From Thermoplasmatota archaeon (GTDB lineage: Archaea > Thermoplasmatota > E2 > JACPAO01 > JAHFTW01), in contig JANQNI010000276.1 in the NCBI GenBank assembly GCA_028289805.1, forward strand, positions 1-14,178: a stretch of 14,178 nucleotides of DNA, in the 5' to 3' direction. The notes under the pieces are model-generated. The model was given only the letters and a program-made list of their open reading frames with translations. It was not told where the DNA came from and ran no database searches. Position 1 is the stretch's first letter, and every line of letters begins with the position of its first letter. Of the stretch, positions 5,575 through 13,358 are shown piece by piece. A program made the position numbers and the translations under genes.

Positions 5575-6636
5575 GTGGCACGCAAGCGGGTGGTGGTCTG
5601 CGGCGCCGGGTTTGCCGGGGTCCGCGTCGCCAAGGCACTGGAGGGCAAGGCCGACGTGACCCTGGTCGCGCCGGCGGACCGGTTCGTCTACCTGCCCCTC
5701 ATCCACGAGATGCTGAGCGAGCAGCAGTTGCCGCGCGACGTGACGAAGCCCCTGCGTGACATCGTGCCGCAGGCGACACACATCCACGAGGCCGCCGTCG
5801 CCGTCGAGGGCAACGACCTGGTCACGAGCGGTGGCCACCGCATCCCCTTCGACCAGCTCGTGGTGGCCGTGGGCGCCGAGCCCAACGACTTCGGCATCCC
5901 CGGCGTGCGCGAGAACACGTACTCGTTCTACTCGGTCAAGGACGCCCTGCTGGCCAACGCCGCCCTGAAGACCGCCGCCGTCGAGATTGCCGGCCGCCCC
6001 ATCCGCGTCGTCGTCGTGGGCGCCTCGTTCACGGGCGTCGAGGTCGCCGGCGAGGCGGCCGAGTTGCTGCGCCGCCTGGATTTCCGTTACGACATCCAGC
6101 TGCTGGACGCGGCCGACCGCATCTTCCCCCACCAGGACGACGAGTTCCGGCAGCACGTCCACGACGGCCTCGACCGCCTCGGTCTGCGCGTCCGCACCGA
6201 CCAGCGCATCACGCGCGTCGAGCCGGGCCGCGTGCACGTCGCGGGCGACGAGGGGGAGGAGGCCGTGGAGGCCGACGTCGTCTTCTGGTGCGCCGGCGCC
6301 CGCCCCCGCCGCATCGAGGGCGTGGACATGACCGTCCGTCCCACCCTGCAGAGCACCAGCCGGGACGACGTCTTCGTCCTCGGCGACGCGGCCGAGTTCC
6401 CCCGCGAGTGGGGCGTGCCCAAGCTCGCCCAGACCGCCGAGGCCCAGAGCCCCGTCGTCGCCCACAACCTCCTCAAGCCCAACCGGATGATGGAGTACGA
6501 GCCCGAGGTCAAGGGCCTCATCGTCAGCGTCGGCCACAACTACGCCGTCGCCGACATCGGCGGCACGGTCCTGAAGGGGCAGATTCCCTGGCACATCAAG
6601 CGGCGCCTCTACAAGACCAAGATCGCGCTCTACTGA
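5575..6636 (+). CDS. FAD/NAD-dependent oxidoreductase, type II NADH dehydrogenase-like
   Basis: Members oxidise NADH (or sulfide, for the sulfide:quinone relatives) and reduce membrane quinone as single-subunit peripheral proteins. An N-terminal FAD-binding motif VVVCGAGFAG lies at residues 6-15, and a second dinucleotide motif VVGASFTGVE near 147-156 for NADH. The second FAD contact, VFVLGDAAEF, lies near 266-275, with Asp271 expected to contact the flavin. At 353 residues it is shorter than typical NDH-2 (about 400 or more), mainly at the C-terminus, which ends in a basic and hydrophobic tail (IKRRLYKTKIALY) that could touch the membrane. The redox-active cysteines typical of sulfide:quinone oxidoreductases are not evident, so NDH-2 is favoured. 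The GTG start agrees with the TATA-like box at 5545. Its upstream neighbour is the foreign deaminase island. Confidence 0.82.
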   Translation: MARKRVVVCGAGFAGVRVAKALEGKADVTLVAPADRFVYLPLIHEMLSEQQLPRDVTKPLRDIVPQATHIHEAAVAVEGNDLVTSGGHRIPFDQLVVAVGAEPNDFGIPGVRENTYSFYSVKDALLANAALKTAAVEIAGRPIRVVVVGASFTGVEVAGEAAELLRRLDFRYDIQLLDAADRIFPHQDDEFRQHVHDGLDRLGLRVRTDQRITRVEPGRVHVAGDEGEEAVEADVVFWCAGARPRRIEGVDMTVRPTLQSTSRDDVFVLGDAAEFPREWGVPKLAQTAEAQSPVVAHNLLKPNRMMEYEPEVKGLIVSVGHNYAVADIGGTVLKGQIPWHIKRRLYKTKIALY

Positions 6637-6658
6637 ACTCCCCGGTCAACAAATCGAA

Positions 6659-6671
6659 CCGAACCGTTCGG
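6659..6671. promoter_or_regulatory. Palindrome CCGAA-CCG-TTCGG upstream of the GAF-HisKA gene
   Basis: Perfect 5-base arms around CCG, ending 21 bases before the TATA box at 6693. The core GAACCGTTC closely matches GAACCGGTTC at 8105-8114, upstream of the membrane regulator gene. A candidate shared operator; no binding protein is known from sequence. Confidence 0.4.
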
Positions 6672-6692
6672 CGCTGAAACCATCCAGCTACC

Positions 6693-6698
6693 TATAAG
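6693..6698 (+). promoter_or_regulatory. TATA box of the GAF-HisKA gene
   Basis: TATAAG, inside ACCTATAAGAA, begins 29 bases before the GTG at 6722 and selects that GTG for a leaderless message over the out-of-frame ATG at 6709. Confidence 0.65.
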
Positions 6699-6721
6699 AA
6701 CGCTGGAGGTGATGTATCTTC

Positions 6722-7495
6722 GTGCACGTGGCGCCCCCCACGCCGGACGAGTCCGACCGGATCGCGGAGCTGCGCTCCCTGGCCATCCTGGACACGGACC
6801 CCGGCCCCTCCTGGCAGCGCGTCGTCAGCCTCGCCAGCCGCCTGTGCCGGATGCCCATCGCCCTCGTCAGCCTCGTCGACGAGCGCCGGCAGTGGTTCAA
6901 GGCCCGCGTCGGCCTCGACGCGACCGAGACCCACCGCGACTACGCCTTCTGCGCGCACGCCATCCACGCCAAGGAGATCCTCGAGGTCCGCGACGCCAGC
7001 CACGACGAACGGTTCCACGACAACCCCCTCGTCGCCGGGCCCCCCTACATCCGCTTCTACGCCGGCCTCCCCGTCCGAGGCCCCCAGGGCCACAACCTCG
7101 GTACCGTCTGCGTCATCGACCGCCGCCCCCGCCGCCTCACCGCCGGCCAGCGCGACTCCCTGACCATGCTCGGCAACCTCGTCGAGGAACTCCTGGCCGT
7201 CCGCTCTGCCGCCCTCACGCTCGCCGACGTCATCGAGGACGTGGACGAGACCATCGCCCACAACCAGGAAGCGCAGGACCAATGGCTCACCAGCCGGCGG
7301 CAGGCCATCGTCAACACCTTCGCCCACGAACTCTCCACCCCCCTCACGCCCCTGATCCTCCAGATGCAGAGCCTCGCGGAGAGCCTCCAGGACCGGCCCG
7401 AGGACCTGGAGCGGCTCGACATGGTGCAGCGCAACATCGACCGGCTGCACACCGCGGCCAAGTCGGCCGTCTCCGCCCTCCAGCAGGAACCGTGA
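6722..7495 (+). CDS. GAF domain protein with a histidine-kinase dimerisation/phosphoacceptor region but no ATPase domain
   Basis: Residues about 10-160 form a GAF sensor domain of the type found in many kinases and cyclases, with RSLAILDT, IALVSLVDERRQWFKARVGL and IRFYAGLPV. Residues about 190-250 form a HisKA helical hairpin with the H-box FAHELSTPLTP (His202 the predicted phosphoacceptor). The protein ends at residue 257 with no N, G1 or G2 boxes, and nothing resembling HATPase_c follows before the convergent gene. It therefore cannot phosphorylate itself; another kinase would have to act on it, or it works as a dimerising sensor. No membrane segment is present, so it should be cytoplasmic. 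The TATA box at 6693 fixes the GTG start. Confidence 0.8.
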   Translation: MHVAPPTPDESDRIAELRSLAILDTDPGPSWQRVVSLASRLCRMPIALVSLVDERRQWFKARVGLDATETHRDYAFCAHAIHAKEILEVRDASHDERFHDNPLVAGPPYIRFYAGLPVRGPQGHNLGTVCVIDRRPRRLTAGQRDSLTMLGNLVEELLAVRSAALTLADVIEDVDETIAHNQEAQDQWLTSRRQAIVNTFAHELSTPLTPLILQMQSLAESLQDRPEDLERLDMVQRNIDRLHTAAKSAVSALQQEP

Positions 7496-7542
7496 GGACC
7501 CGGAGGCCAAGGGAAGAAGGAGAAGAGAGGACGCGCCGGCGC

Positions 7543-7974
7543 CTACGGCATGGTCGGGGCGGGCGCGCTCTCGTCGTTCTGCCACGCCGCCACGACGATG
7601 TCGCCGGGGGCCTGGAACCACGCGAACCAACCCATCTTCTCCACGGGCATCTTGGGCACCATCACCGTCGCGCCGGCCTCGGTGGCCGCCGCGATGGTGG
7701 CATCCAGGTCATCCACGGAGACGTACGGCGTCGCCGACGGACCCGGATCCTCCGGCACGACGGCCCGCACGGCGCCGCCGAGGCCCAGCTTGTCGTCGCC
7801 GAACGTCCAGTAGGCACCCTGCTGCGGGTTGCCCATGTCCTTCATCTCCCAACCGAAGAGCTTGGAGAGGAACGCGCGGGAGGCATCCACGTCGTTGCTG
7901 GCCCACTCCGTGTGGACGATGTTGCCGGGGCCGACGAACGTGGGGGTCTGGGATGCTTGGGTCGTGTCGCTCAT
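7543..7974 (-). CDS. VOC (glyoxalase/bleomycin-resistance fold) family protein
   Basis: The 143-residue protein has two beta-alpha-beta-beta-beta modules of the vicinal oxygen chelate fold: NIVHTEWASNDVDASRAFLSKLFGWEM at about residues 18-45, and YVSVDDLDATIAAATEAGATV plus FAWFQAPGDIVVAAWQ at about 84-134. It resembles the uncharacterised 27-kDa antigen (CFP30B)-like VOC subgroup. His21 sits where glyoxalases place a metal ligand, but the usual C-terminal Glu ligand position reads as a small or hydrophobic residue, so a metal-dependent reaction is doubtful. A ligand-binding or small-molecule resistance role is possible. It is convergent with the GAF-HisKA gene (47 bases apart) and divergent from the membrane regulator. 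Confidence 0.82.
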   Translation of the reverse strand: MSDTTQASQTPTFVGPGNIVHTEWASNDVDASRAFLSKLFGWEMKDMGNPQQGAYWTFGDDKLGLGGAVRAVVPEDPGPSATPYVSVDDLDATIAAATEAGATVMVPKMPVEKMGWFAWFQAPGDIVVAAWQNDESAPAPTMP

Positions 7975-8104
7975 GAGGAGAACCTCGCGCCACCACCCGA
8001 ATCCTCCTTTTCAGCCGAGCGGGCTCGGCGTGGCGGACGCCCCCGACAGGACGACTCGCAGAGCTTGTCGTGGCGTGCGCAGGCATTCCATGCCCCGGCT
8101 TCCT

Positions 8105-8114
8105 GAACCGGTTC
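8105..8114. promoter_or_regulatory. Palindrome GAACCGGTTC upstream of the membrane regulator gene
   Basis: An exact 10-base palindrome ending 17 bases before the GCTTACAT box at 8132. It resembles the GAACCGTTC core at 6661-6669. Possible operator for the plus-strand operon, perhaps autoregulated. Confidence 0.4.
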
Positions 8115-8131
8115 GGTCCATGAGCAACAAT

Positions 8132-8139
8132 GCTTACAT
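8132..8139 (+). promoter_or_regulatory. TATA-like box of the regulator-lipoprotein operon
   Basis: GCTTACAT matches the GCTTACAG box before the PduS-like gene (1324-1331). It would start transcription near 8162, leaving a leader that contains GGAGGTG at 8180-8186, 10 bases before the GTG at 8197. Confidence 0.45.
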
Positions 8140-8196
8140 CCTAGGACGGGAGCGGCCCCACCAACCCACGGGATGAGACCGGGAGGTGCAAGGAAC

Positions 8197-10068
8197 GTGC
8201 AGGTTCGTCGGATGCTGAGGGTCGCCGCGGGGTTCTTGCTGCTCCTCCCCCTGCTGGCTGCCCCCACCCAGGCCGTGCCGATCGACGATGCGTTCCGGGC
8301 CACCGGGAGCGTCCGCATGGAAGGCCCCGGCGTGTTCCACTGGACTACCGTGGGCGCCGCACTGCACGACGACCAAGACGACTTGTCCCTGCATGTGGAC
8401 GTACCCTACGCCTACGCCAAGGTCCTCCTCGTCGAGGAACGCCGCCCAACGGCCAACATACCCTATCGGACTGGCATCGACGGCGACCTCATTCCCGAGG
8501 AGCGCGTCCTGTTTGAAGGCCCCATCTCAGGGAGGTTGCGGTTGGACCTCGCCGCAGACGCATCAGGCACCGCCCTCATCCTTCCCACCAACGACGCGCT
8601 CGTGCTCCAAGGCGCATTCCAGAACATCGACCTCGCGGCCGCCGGAACCCGCCACACGCCCCCACCCCACTCCGTCTTCGCATTCGTCGCCGAGGCGGAC
8701 GGCCATGGCACGACCCTGCACGACATGCATACCGTCGCCCGGACCAACGGCACCCTGGACGAACTGGACGACGCGGTCCTGGTCGCTTCCGGCGGCAACG
8801 TCCACCTCCCCAACGGTACCGTCGTCCACCTCCAGAACCGCCGACACGTCGAGGACCGCTCCGCCCACGACCCCGCCACGCAGTCCGGCATGGACGTCTA
8901 CGAGAGCACGATCCTCGTCCTCGACGCCCCCCGGATGACCTTCCCGCAGGAACTCCCTTGGCGCCTGGCCGGCACCGACTTGGACGGAGAACTGGGCGGA
9001 CGCGCCACCTGGCGCGGCGTCACCGGCGTCGTCACGCTCGACCAGGACCAGTCCGCCGACCCCGAAGTGCTTGACCTCACCGGACGGTTCCATCTCGCTG
9101 GCGCCCTCGCCCCCACCGACGCCCGCTGGCGCATCGACGGGAACGCCACCGCCGCCAGCGTCGACTTCCAGGCCGTCGTCGTCCCTGCGGCCCCCGTGGT
9201 CGGAGGCCTGACCCTGCTTGGCGTCGTCGCCACCCTGTTGGCCTACGGTCGGACCCTCGTGGCCATCGCCGTCGGCCGCGTCGGCGATCCCCTGGAAAAC
9301 GAGACCCGCCGCAACATCCTGCGCATCATCCACGACCGACAATCCATCCGAATCACCGAACTCCAGGAGGAGACCGGCTTGTCGCGAGGCGCCCTCCGCT
9401 ACCACATCCAGGTGTTGCGCGCCGGACACGTCCTCCAAGCCGTCGCGCACGGCGACCGCGGACGCAACACCACATACGTCCTCAACGGAGGGTCCCTCAC
9501 CTTCCGCGCATCCGAGATCGCCGACGGGCCAGACGGGAGCCACGTTGCACGAAGCAAACCCCACGCCCCCCACGACCCGATCGTCGCCGAGGCCCTCGGC
9601 GCCGCTGCCACCCACCCGGTTCGACGCGCCGTCTACACCCACCTGCTCGACCACGGCCCGACCGAACCCGATGCCCTCCACACGGCCCTCCAGACTGCCG
9701 GCCCCGCCGTCGCCCGCAGCACCCTCAGCTACCACCTCCGCATCATGGCCGATGCAGGCCTCGTTCGAGCCATGCAGCGGGACGGACGAAAGTGCTATGT
9801 GGCCAGCATCGACGCGACCCTGGCGAGGAACCACCAATACCGGAACCTGCTGCAGCGGCCCGAGTGGAGGGCGGCGGCCCAGACGATCCTAACCCACGGC
9901 CCCATGGTCGAGGGGGACCTGGTAGCCCAGCTCGTCCGGGACGGGCACCGACCCCGCGCGTCCAGGCAAGCCGTCGAAGCCTTGCGTCGCAGGAGCATCC
10001 TCCAAGACCGCCCCGGCGGACTCACCCTCCACGCCACCGTCGCAGCCTCCCTCCAAGGTGCATCATGA
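8197..10068 (+). CDS. Membrane-anchored transcription regulator: exported domain, one membrane helix, tandem winged helices
   Basis: About 623 residues. A signal peptide (MLRVAAGFLLLLPLLAAP, cleavage after TQA) leads into a roughly 300-residue exported domain rich in beta structure with no family I recognise. One transmembrane helix follows (VVGGLTLLGVVATLLAYG, about residues 331-352). The cytoplasmic part carries a winged helix (about 368-416, ITELQEETGLSRGALRYHIQ), a second one (about 459-527, RSTLSYHLRIMADAGLV) and a weaker third repeat near the C-terminus. It is therefore a one-component regulator that could sense outside the cell and bind DNA directly, a layout seen in euryarchaeal membrane regulators. 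Start GTG 8197 is chosen for the GGAGGTG site; ATG 8173 and ATG 8212 are alternatives. Its stop overlaps the lipoprotein start (ATGA), so the two should be co-translated. Confidence 0.8.
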   Translation: MQVRRMLRVAAGFLLLLPLLAAPTQAVPIDDAFRATGSVRMEGPGVFHWTTVGAALHDDQDDLSLHVDVPYAYAKVLLVEERRPTANIPYRTGIDGDLIPEERVLFEGPISGRLRLDLAADASGTALILPTNDALVLQGAFQNIDLAAAGTRHTPPPHSVFAFVAEADGHGTTLHDMHTVARTNGTLDELDDAVLVASGGNVHLPNGTVVHLQNRRHVEDRSAHDPATQSGMDVYESTILVLDAPRMTFPQELPWRLAGTDLDGELGGRATWRGVTGVVTLDQDQSADPEVLDLTGRFHLAGALAPTDARWRIDGNATAASVDFQAVVVPAAPVVGGLTLLGVVATLLAYGRTLVAIAVGRVGDPLENETRRNILRIIHDRQSIRITELQEETGLSRGALRYHIQVLRAGHVLQAVAHGDRGRNTTYVLNGGSLTFRASEIADGPDGSHVARSKPHAPHDPIVAEALGAAATHPVRRAVYTHLLDHGPTEPDALHTALQTAGPAVARSTLSYHLRIMADAGLVRAMQRDGRKCYVASIDATLARNHQYRNLLQRPEWRAAAQTILTHGPMVEGDLVAQLVRDGHRPRASRQAVEALRRRSILQDRPGGLTLHATVAASLQGAS

Positions 10069-10931
10069 CCCGACTCCGCCCGATACTCCATGCCGCCTTG
10101 CTGGCGCTGCTCCTTTCCGGATGCCTCGATGCAGCAGAAGAACCCGTTCCAGATCCCTCAGACGACGGAAACGCCGACGTCGGGGGCGACCCCGAAGACC
10201 GCTCCGAAGCCGACCCATCCCACCCATCCGACCCAGGACCATCCGGCACCGACCCTTCCGGGTCCAACGCACAGAACCTAGACGCAATGGCAGGGAACCT
10301 GGAAGCGGTGGAATGCACCTTCAGCACCAACAACATCCGTGGCCTGTCCGAACCTGCCCGCCAACGGCTTCCTGAGGGACTGAACCTCTCCGGCAACGGA
10401 ACCACCATTTCCTACTACCTCTACGTCTACGAATGCCGCTCCGCGATCCTCGGCGACCGGCTCCTGAAGGAGGACTTCTGGTTCGCCATGGTCGAGGTCA
10501 GCATCACCACGCCCCCAGAGGGCGCTTCCAGCGAAAACCACGGCTTCGCTCTTGAGGCATTCACCAACTGGCCAGAACTCGAGGAAGCATGGGGCCCCGA
10601 CGGTTGGAACCTCGCGCTGGCCCAATTCACGCGGACACAGGGCCAGACGGGACCCACCATCGAGATCGCGACGCCGACCTTGCGGTACGCAACGACCTCT
10701 GCAGGCCAGAACAATGTGGACCCATATCCAGTCACCCACACACTCACCCTGTACGCGGACCGGAACCTCGTCTACGACTACGAACTTCAGGAGTCTGCCG
10801 AGCCCCTCGTGCCCTGGGTGAACCTCGTCACGCCCGAAGGCGGCGTCCTGGGCGAGGCAGCACCAGAAACGTCGGCAGCCCCCACCTTGTCGACGCCGGC
10901 ATCCTTCGTTCTCCACCAGCGAACCACTTAG
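10065..10931 (+). CDS. Lipoprotein of unknown function
   Basis: The 288-residue product starts with a short signal peptide ending in the lipobox LSGC (Cys20), predicting lipid attachment on the outer face of the membrane. An Asp/Pro/Ser-rich spacer (about residues 21-70) leads to a folded domain with two cysteines and several aromatic beta-strand-like stretches (TTISYYLYVYECR, DEDFWFAMVEV-like). I recognise no family. The ATG overlaps the regulator stop codon (ATGA), and AAGGTG at 10055-10060 is its ribosome site. The coupling suggests it supplies or presents a signal to the exported domain of that regulator, or is its partner on the surface. Confidence 0.78.
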   Translation: MTRLRPILHAALLALLLSGCLDAAEEPVPDPSDDGNADVGGDPEDRSEADPSHPSDPGPSGTDPSGSNAQNLDAMAGNLEAVECTFSTNNIRGLSEPARQRLPEGLNLSGNGTTISYYLYVYECRSAILGDRLLKEDFWFAMVEVSITTPPEGASSENHGFALEAFTNWPELEEAWGPDGWNLALAQFTRTQGQTGPTIEIATPTLRYATTSAGQNNVDPYPVTHTLTLYADRNLVYDYELQESAEPLVPWVNLVTPEGGVLGEAAPETSAAPTLSTPASFVLHQRTT

Positions 10932-10950
10932 AACCAACAGAGATGTTGCC

Positions 10951-11349
10951 ATGAACCAGAGAAAAACGCCCCACGCATTCGCGTTCGCCCTCGCCGCGTT
11001 CGCCCTCCTCGGCTCGGCCCCCCACGCCTCTGCCACCAGCCTGACGTCCTACGCCTCCGACGAGACGCCCCCCAGTTGCTTCGCGTCCGGCATCCAGGGC
11101 CGCCCCGTGCTTGGGACCGGCATCCACATCCAAGGTGGCTCTCTGACCAAAGATTCGTATGCAGGCGCCGGCGTCGATCTCTCCCGATGGGTCCAGTACC
11201 ACGTGATCGAGTTGGATCCACGATTGAGCCAAGGCTACGGCGCATGGATCAGTGCAGACTGCATTCCGCTCTTCATCGGTGGCGCCCTGGAGTGCTTGTT
11301 GATCGAACCGAGCAGCGCATGCCTTAGTGACGTGATCATCCACGAATAG
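10951..11349 (+). CDS. Small secreted protein with four cysteines
   Basis: The product is 132 residues. It has a basic N-terminus, a hydrophobic stretch (AFAFALAAFALLGS) and a likely cleavage site after HASA (residue 28). The mature part has four cysteines, which could form two disulfides outside the cell, and no known motif. It follows the lipoprotein gene by 19 bases on the same strand and probably belongs to that operon. I do not recognise a family. Confidence 0.65.
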   Translation: MNQRKTPHAFAFALAAFALLGSAPHASATSLTSYASDETPPSCFASGIQGRPVLGTGIHIQGGSLTKDSYAGAGVDLSRWVQYHVIELDPRLSQGYGAWISADCIPLFIGGALECLLIEPSSACLSDVIIHE

Positions 11350-11497
11350 ATCCGCGCCAACAGCCCATTCCCCCCTTTCTTCCACCCCTCCCAGGAGCAA
11401 CCTGGCACACCCCACCAGCTGCGGGACAGACAGCGCAGACCAAGTCCTCGTCCCAGACCCCCAATTCCTTGGGTGCTCCCCAAACGCCCCACGACCC

Positions 11498-11504
11498 TTA
11501 TCTA
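11498..11504 (+). promoter_or_regulatory. TATA-like box of the SRP RNA gene
   Basis: TTATCTA in CCCTTATCTACCCC would start transcription near 11525-11530, just before the SRP RNA and its leading hairpin. Confidence 0.45.
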
Positions 11505-11540
11505 CCCCCTCCAAGTCGCAGAGCTTGCGCCACAAGTGTG

Positions 11541-11890
11541 GCGACCCGGCGACAGGCGGGGACTAGGTGGGGAGTAGGCGCCCCCGTTCGCGTAGTCTAC
11601 AGCGCGGCCGAACCCCTTGCGTGGCTGTCGGGGTCCGTAATCAATCGAGCCCCTGCTCAACCGTGAAGCCTCGTCCTCTGAGGTGGTCGGTGGGAGGAAG
11701 TCCCCCGGAGGGGGGGTGGAGTCCCTTCGACGCGAGAACCGGGTCAGGCCCGGAAGGGAGCAGCCTCACCGCGAACGTTCCACGTTTGGAGGGTCGCGGG
11801 GTGGAGAGCGGCGGGGGAGCACTCGAGCGGGTCCCGGGAAGTGCGCAAGGAGCGTCCTCGCCCGCCAAGGGGTCGTCCGCCGCGACGCCA
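11541..11890 (+). ncRNA. ffs: Signal recognition particle (7S) RNA, archaeal type
   Basis: This RNA scaffolds SRP19 and SRP54 for co-translational targeting of proteins to the membrane. The diagnostic domain IV core, GTCAGGCCCGGAAGGGAGCA, lies at 11743-11762, flanked by pairing arms. The 5' part shows the Alu-like loops (GGACTAGGTGGGGAGTAGGC near 11559-11578). The terminal helix can form between GGCGGG (11555-11560) and CCCGCC (11861-11866), and between GGCGAC (11548-11553) and GTCGTC (11872-11877), which makes it archaeal-like rather than the short bacterial form. Ends are estimated from these pairings and the TATA-like box, within about 15 bases. Confidence 0.9.
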
Positions 11891-11900
11891 ACAAAGGGTT

Positions 11901-11908
11901 TCTATAAC
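11901..11908 (+). promoter_or_regulatory. TATA box of the zinc-ribbon gene
   Basis: TCTATAAC lies 24-31 bases before the ATG at 11932. A GAGGTG at 11921-11926 also precedes the start, so the message may be leaderless or have a very short leader. Confidence 0.6.
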
Positions 11909-11931
11909 CCACTCAAAATCGAGGTGCTCCC

Positions 11932-12156
11932 ATGGTCAATCTGCGATGTTCCAAGTGCGGCTCGGACGCGGGCTTCCTGATCGAGACGCAGAACGGCCGG
12001 ACCCTGGAGGTAGGGGGGTCGCTCTCGACGGACCGCATCAAGGCGTCCGTGCGCGTGACCTGCACGTACTGCAACACCACGTGGGACCACGTCCCCGTGC
12101 GCCTCGTCGACGACTCCATCGAGAACAAGATGGGGCGCCGGCAGCTCGTCCACTGA
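11932..12156 (+). CDS. Small zinc-ribbon protein of unknown function (74 residues)
   Basis: Two CxxC pairs, C6-C9 (CSKC) and C44-C47 (CTYC), with the 34 residues between them, form a typical zinc-ribbon. The intervening segment and basic end (NKMGRRQLVH) fit a nucleic-acid or ribosome-associated role, but this is inference. It has its own TATA box at 11901 and follows the SRP RNA directly. It is convergent with the ATPase gene, 54 bases apart. Confidence 0.78.
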   Translation: MVNLRCSKCGSDAGFLIETQNGRTLEVGGSLSTDRIKASVRVTCTYCNTTWDHVPVRLVDDSIENKMGRRQLVH

Positions 12157-12210
12157 ACGGGCTCCGCTTCCGTCTTCGGTCCGGTCCAGCGCAGCCTCGG
12201 GACCGGCGCG

Positions 12211-13308
12211 TCAGTCGAGGACGTTGTCGGCGTCGAACAGGGAGGCCTGGTATTCCCCGAGCCGCCGCAGTCCCTGCACGTCCTGCTTGAACAGGGGCAC
12301 GGTGACGACGGGCACGCCGGGCAGCCGCCGGCGCAGGTCCTCGATGTAGTCGAGGTTCATGGCCCGCCGCACCTCGGCGAACTCGGTGGCCTCCACGAGC
12401 GCCGAGACGAGGCCGGGCGTGACCTTGGCACCCTTGCTCGCCCTCTCGACGAACCGCGCCCGCCGTTGCCCGTCACCGGCGAGGGCGTCGAACTCGTCCT
12501 GGACGCCGGCCAGGGCGTCGGGTTGCACCTTGTTGACGACGACGTGGTGGACGTGCATCCCCAGGTCCTGCGTGATGGCGTGGTGCAGGTCCAGGGTCTC
12601 CTCGACGGGGAGCTTCTCGGGCAGGGTGACGATGACGAGGGCGCTGTGGTCGGGGTCGGCGAGGAAGTCCCGGATCTGCTGTGCCTGCTCCTGGATGTCG
12701 GCGAAGACGCGCTCGAAGTCGATCTCCGGCGGCGCCCTCTTGCGGTCCTCCTTCCGCTTGAAGACGTTCTGGACGCCGGCGGCGGTGGACTGGAGCTTCT
12801 GCCACACCTGGTAGCCCCGCATGGCCCAGCGCAGGAGGCTCTTCTCCGACATCAGCTCGTCCATCGCCTTGGGGACGGAGAGGAAGCTGAGGGCGTGCCC
12901 GGTGGGGGCGGTGTCGATGACGATGTGGTCGTACTTGCCCTCCCGACGCACGTCGTTGAGCTTGCCGATGGCCATCAGTTCGTTGAGGCCGGGCATGTAC
13001 TTCGTGACGTACTGGAACAGGGGGTGCTCGGTGATGCGCGCCTCGGGCACCTCGCGCTCCAGGTGCTCGGTGATGACGGCGCCGGGGTCGAGCATCATCG
13101 CCGTCAGGCCGGGCTGGATGGGCGTCTCCTTCTCGCCCACGGGGACCCCGAGGGAGTCCTCCAGCCGCTTGGCGGGGTCCACGGTCACCAGGAGGGTCTT
13201 GCGGCCCGCCGCGGCGAGGGCCATGGCGGTGGCGGCGCTCGTGGTGGTCTTGCCCACGCCGCCCTTGCCGGCGAAGATGGTCAGGCGGCGGGCGAACAGG
13301 GCCTCCAC
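12211..13308 (-). CDS. ArsA/Get3-family P-loop ATPase
   Basis: This 365-residue ATPase belongs to the deviant-Walker family that includes arsenite-pump ATPases and the tail-anchored-protein chaperone Get3. The P-loop GKGGVGKTT lies at residues 14-22 with the signature Lys15. Switch I TVDPAKRLEDSLG and switch II DTAPTGHALSFLSVPKAMDEL follow. The CxxC metal site of Get3 and the three arsenite-binding cysteines of ArsA are not evident, so neither specific function can be assigned. It has one ATPase domain and a normal length. GTG 13308 is chosen because it begins right before the conserved N-terminal strand; the open frame upstream is an unrelated read-through. It lies 50 bases after the secreted six-cysteine protein gene on the same strand. 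Confidence 0.88.
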   Translation of the reverse strand: MEALFARRLTIFAGKGGVGKTTTSAATAMALAAAGRKTLLVTVDPAKRLEDSLGVPVGEKETPIQPGLTAMMLDPGAVITEHLEREVPEARITEHPLFQYVTKYMPGLNELMAIGKLNDVRREGKYDHIVIDTAPTGHALSFLSVPKAMDELMSEKSLLRWAMRGYQVWQKLQSTAAGVQNVFKRKEDRKRAPPEIDFERVFADIQEQAQQIRDFLADPDHSALVIVTLPEKLPVEETLDLHHAITQDLGMHVHHVVVNKVQPDALAGVQDEFDALAGDGQRRARFVERASKGAKVTPGLVSALVEATEFAEVRRAMNLDYIEDLRRRLPGVPVVTVPLFKQDVQGLRRLGEYQASLFDADNVLD

Positions 13309-13358
13309 GCGGCCCAGACCGGGGAGAGGGGGAAGAAGGCTGCGGGACGGGTGCGCGT

